Below are positions 62,265 through 63,672 of a DNA stretch of 63,672 bases, one piece after another. Position numbers and translations under genes: made by a program. A model generated the notes under the pieces. The model was not told the DNA's origin. It did no database searches and was given only the letters and a program-made list of their open reading frames with translations. Positions within the stretch are counted from its first letter, which is position 1; each line of letters begins with the position of its first letter. Location: NCBI GenBank assembly GCA_029262895.1, contig JAJCYM010000031.1:1-63672 (forward strand), written 5' to 3'. The stretch is from Roseivirga sp. (lineage in GTDB: Bacteria; Bacteroidota; Bacteroidia; Cytophagales; Cyclobacteriaceae).

Positions 62265-63672
62265 TTATTCCTGTCTTAGTGAACTCACGGGGTTTGAATT
62301 GGCAGCGCTCAAAGAACGATAGCTGACCGTGATGAGGGCGATCATTATTGCCGCCAGACCTGCTATGACAAAGACGCCCACACCAATATCAACACTATAA
62401 ACAAATCTTTGCAACCAGTCTCTCATAAAGAAAAAGGCAATGGGACTGGCAATCAAAAATGCAACGATGACCTGTTTGGTGAATGATGATGAAAGTAAAT
62501 AGAACAGGTTCCATTGGCTTGCGCCAAGTACTTTACGGATACCCATTTCCTTAACTCTCTTTTGCACGGTAAACGAAGCCAAACCGAAGAGTCCTAAGCA
62601 AGCAACAAAAATACTCAGCCCTGCTCCTACTTTGTAGATAGCGTTTGCCTCTGCCTCTTTTTGGTAGAATATCTCAAGCTGGCTTTCCAGAAAATGATAT
62701 TCTATCGCAGTGGATTGATCAAACTTCTCATGAACAGCAGCTGCCCCTTCAATAATCTGCGCAGTATTGCCAGCTATCTTGAGGGTGAAGTAGTCGATAC
62801 TCGCGGCCCTGTTATTCCAGGCTCCAATAACCATTGGTTCAATTTGAGAGTGGAGCGATTTAAAATTGAAGTCATCAAGAACTCCGATTATTTGTACCGG
62901 CATCCGACCATTTCGTGTACTTAGTCTAATGGTCTCCCCAATTGGATTCTCTAATCCAAAGGCCTTTACCATAGCCTCGTTGATTAATATCTTCGTTGAA
63001 TCTGATGTATCATTACCACTAAAATATTCTCCCTCCTTAACTCTAAAGTTGAAAGTTTCGAGCATCCCAAGGTCAAAACCCATAAAGTAGACACCGGCTG
63101 AATCTTTTGCTGCTCCACCTTCTCCAAGAACGGTGGCTTGCACCTCACTTATGTTCTTCCATTCTCCGGGTACTCTTGAAGATACACCCACACTCTGCAC
63201 TCCGGGAATATTGGCAAATTCGGTCCTCATTGCTTTAAATTCCCTTCTTACATTGCCGTTATTGATGTCTATGACCATCAGGTTCTCATCGTTAAAACCC
63301 AGGTTTTTCTCTTTTATAAACTCCATCTGGTTTTGTACCACAAGTGTTGTGATAATCAAGAAAATGGACATAACGAACTGGAAAACAACCAGGACTTTTC
63401 TCAAGGAGAATGATCCTCCCGAGATTCGTTCTCCTTTTAAGACATCCACAGGTTTGAACCTTGTCATAAAGAATGAAGGATAAATTCCGGAAAGAGCGCC
63501 TACGGACAGCGCTATTATGAGGAATAAAGGCAAATATTCAAGCAAAGTGGACCAGCTAAATTCAAATTCTTTCCCAGTCAACTGGTTAAAGAAAGGCATG
63601 GTGATGTCAGTCAATCCAATAGAAATCAGGGTAGCTATTAGAGTTATAAGAATAGACTCTGTCAATAATTGA
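62265..63672 (-). CDS. FtsX/MacB-type permease, partial (5' end outside window)
   Basis: The C-terminal 468 or so codons of a permease close in sequence to its neighbour (for example SVGVSSRVPGEWKNISE against SVATASRVPGEWKTINE). The first half is cut off by the right edge; the visible part begins in the first FtsX unit (SIGLTDITMPFFNQLTGKEF) and includes CLGLFGLASFTVQKRVKEMG and SAANSNPVSSLRQE. It and the next gene are tandem duplicates. Confidence 0.92.
   Translation of the reverse strand, partial: QLLTESILITLIATLISIGLTDITMPFFNQLTGKEFEFSWSTLLEYLPLFLIIALSVGALSGIYPSFFMTRFKPVDVLKGERISGGSFSLRKVLVVFQFVMSIFLIITTLVVQNQMEFIKEKNLGFNDENLMVIDINNGNVRREFKAMRTEFANIPGVQSVGVSSRVPGEWKNISEVQATVLGEGGAAKDSAGVYFMGFDLGMLETFNFRVKEGEYFSGNDTSDSTKILINEAMVKAFGLENPIGETIRLSTRNGRMPVQIIGVLDDFNFKSLHSQIEPMVIGAWNNRAASIDYFTLKIAGNTAQIIEGAAAVHEKFDQSTAIEYHFLESQLEIFYQKEAEANAIYKVGAGLSIFVACLGLFGLASFTVQKRVKEMGIRKVLGASQWNLFYLLSSSFTKQVIVAFLIASPIAFFFMRDWLQRFVYSVDIGVGVFVIAGLAAIMIALITVSYRSLSAANSNPVSSLRQE

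Overview
The window is a 63.7 kb chromosomal stretch from a Bacteroidota bacterium, most likely a marine or soil Cytophagales-type gliding bacterium. The evidence is the gene content: PadR-coupled FtsX/MacB-type permeases of about 870 residues, LytS/LytTR pairs, AraC regulators with an N-terminal bundle of membrane helices, a DUF5916/CBM9 outer-membrane protein, DUF6090 and DUF6265 proteins, and a SigZ-type sigma factor. No rRNA, tRNA or CRISPR array was recognised.

Region 1 (1-11.4 kb): the end of a sigma-54 activator, a small exported protein and a sensor kinase form one two-component locus. An AraC-type membrane regulator, an exported alpha/beta hydrolase, an M61 metallopeptidase, a DUF6090 membrane protein, a Tat-exported Gfo/Idh/MocA oxidoreductase and a cyclophilin-FKBP fusion follow. 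Region 2 (11.4-31.5 kb): an M1-like peptidase, a TPR protein, a HAD hydrolase, a LytTR/LytS pair divergent from a DUF5916 barrel protein, a DMT exporter, a LamG surface protein, a three-domain cupin protein, a DUF5077/DUF3472 lipoprotein, a sugar dehydrogenase, an adenylate cyclase, and a SigZ-ArsI/CadI pair. Region 3 (31.5-39.2 kb): a YHS protein, an NTF2-like protein, three AraC regulators (one with two DNA-binding domains), a DUF6265 protein, an S41-like peptidase and a serine beta-lactamase-family hydrolase.

Region 4 (28.9-50.6 kb on the minus strand, partly interleaved with region 3) holds three PadR-permease operons. In two, one PadR gene is joined to one permease; in the third, one PadR gene is followed by three overlapping permease genes. 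The two tandem permeases at the right edge (59.9-63.7 kb, the second cut by the window end) lack the N-terminal prefix domain. No ATPase partner is encoded in the window.

Region 5 (50.9-57.8 kb, plus strand) is the most distinctive part: a RidA-like protein, a small uncharacterised beta-rich protein, a large tyrosinase with an unusual Cys/His-rich acidic insert, a LodA/GoxA-type quinoprotein oxidase with a cysteine tryptophylquinone signature, and a LodB/GoxB-like flavoprotein. Tyrosinases and LodA-type oxidases are separately known enzyme types. Their tight arrangement here suggests an oxidative system producing quinones, H2O2 and aldehydes, possibly for antimicrobial action or cross-linking; that role is inference. 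Downstream is a repeat-rich spacer containing a 26-bp perfect inverted repeat, dispersed palindromic repeats and an intact IS1182-type element. The element lies in the loop of a hairpin, and an uninterrupted copy of that hairpin exists at 25.1 kb.
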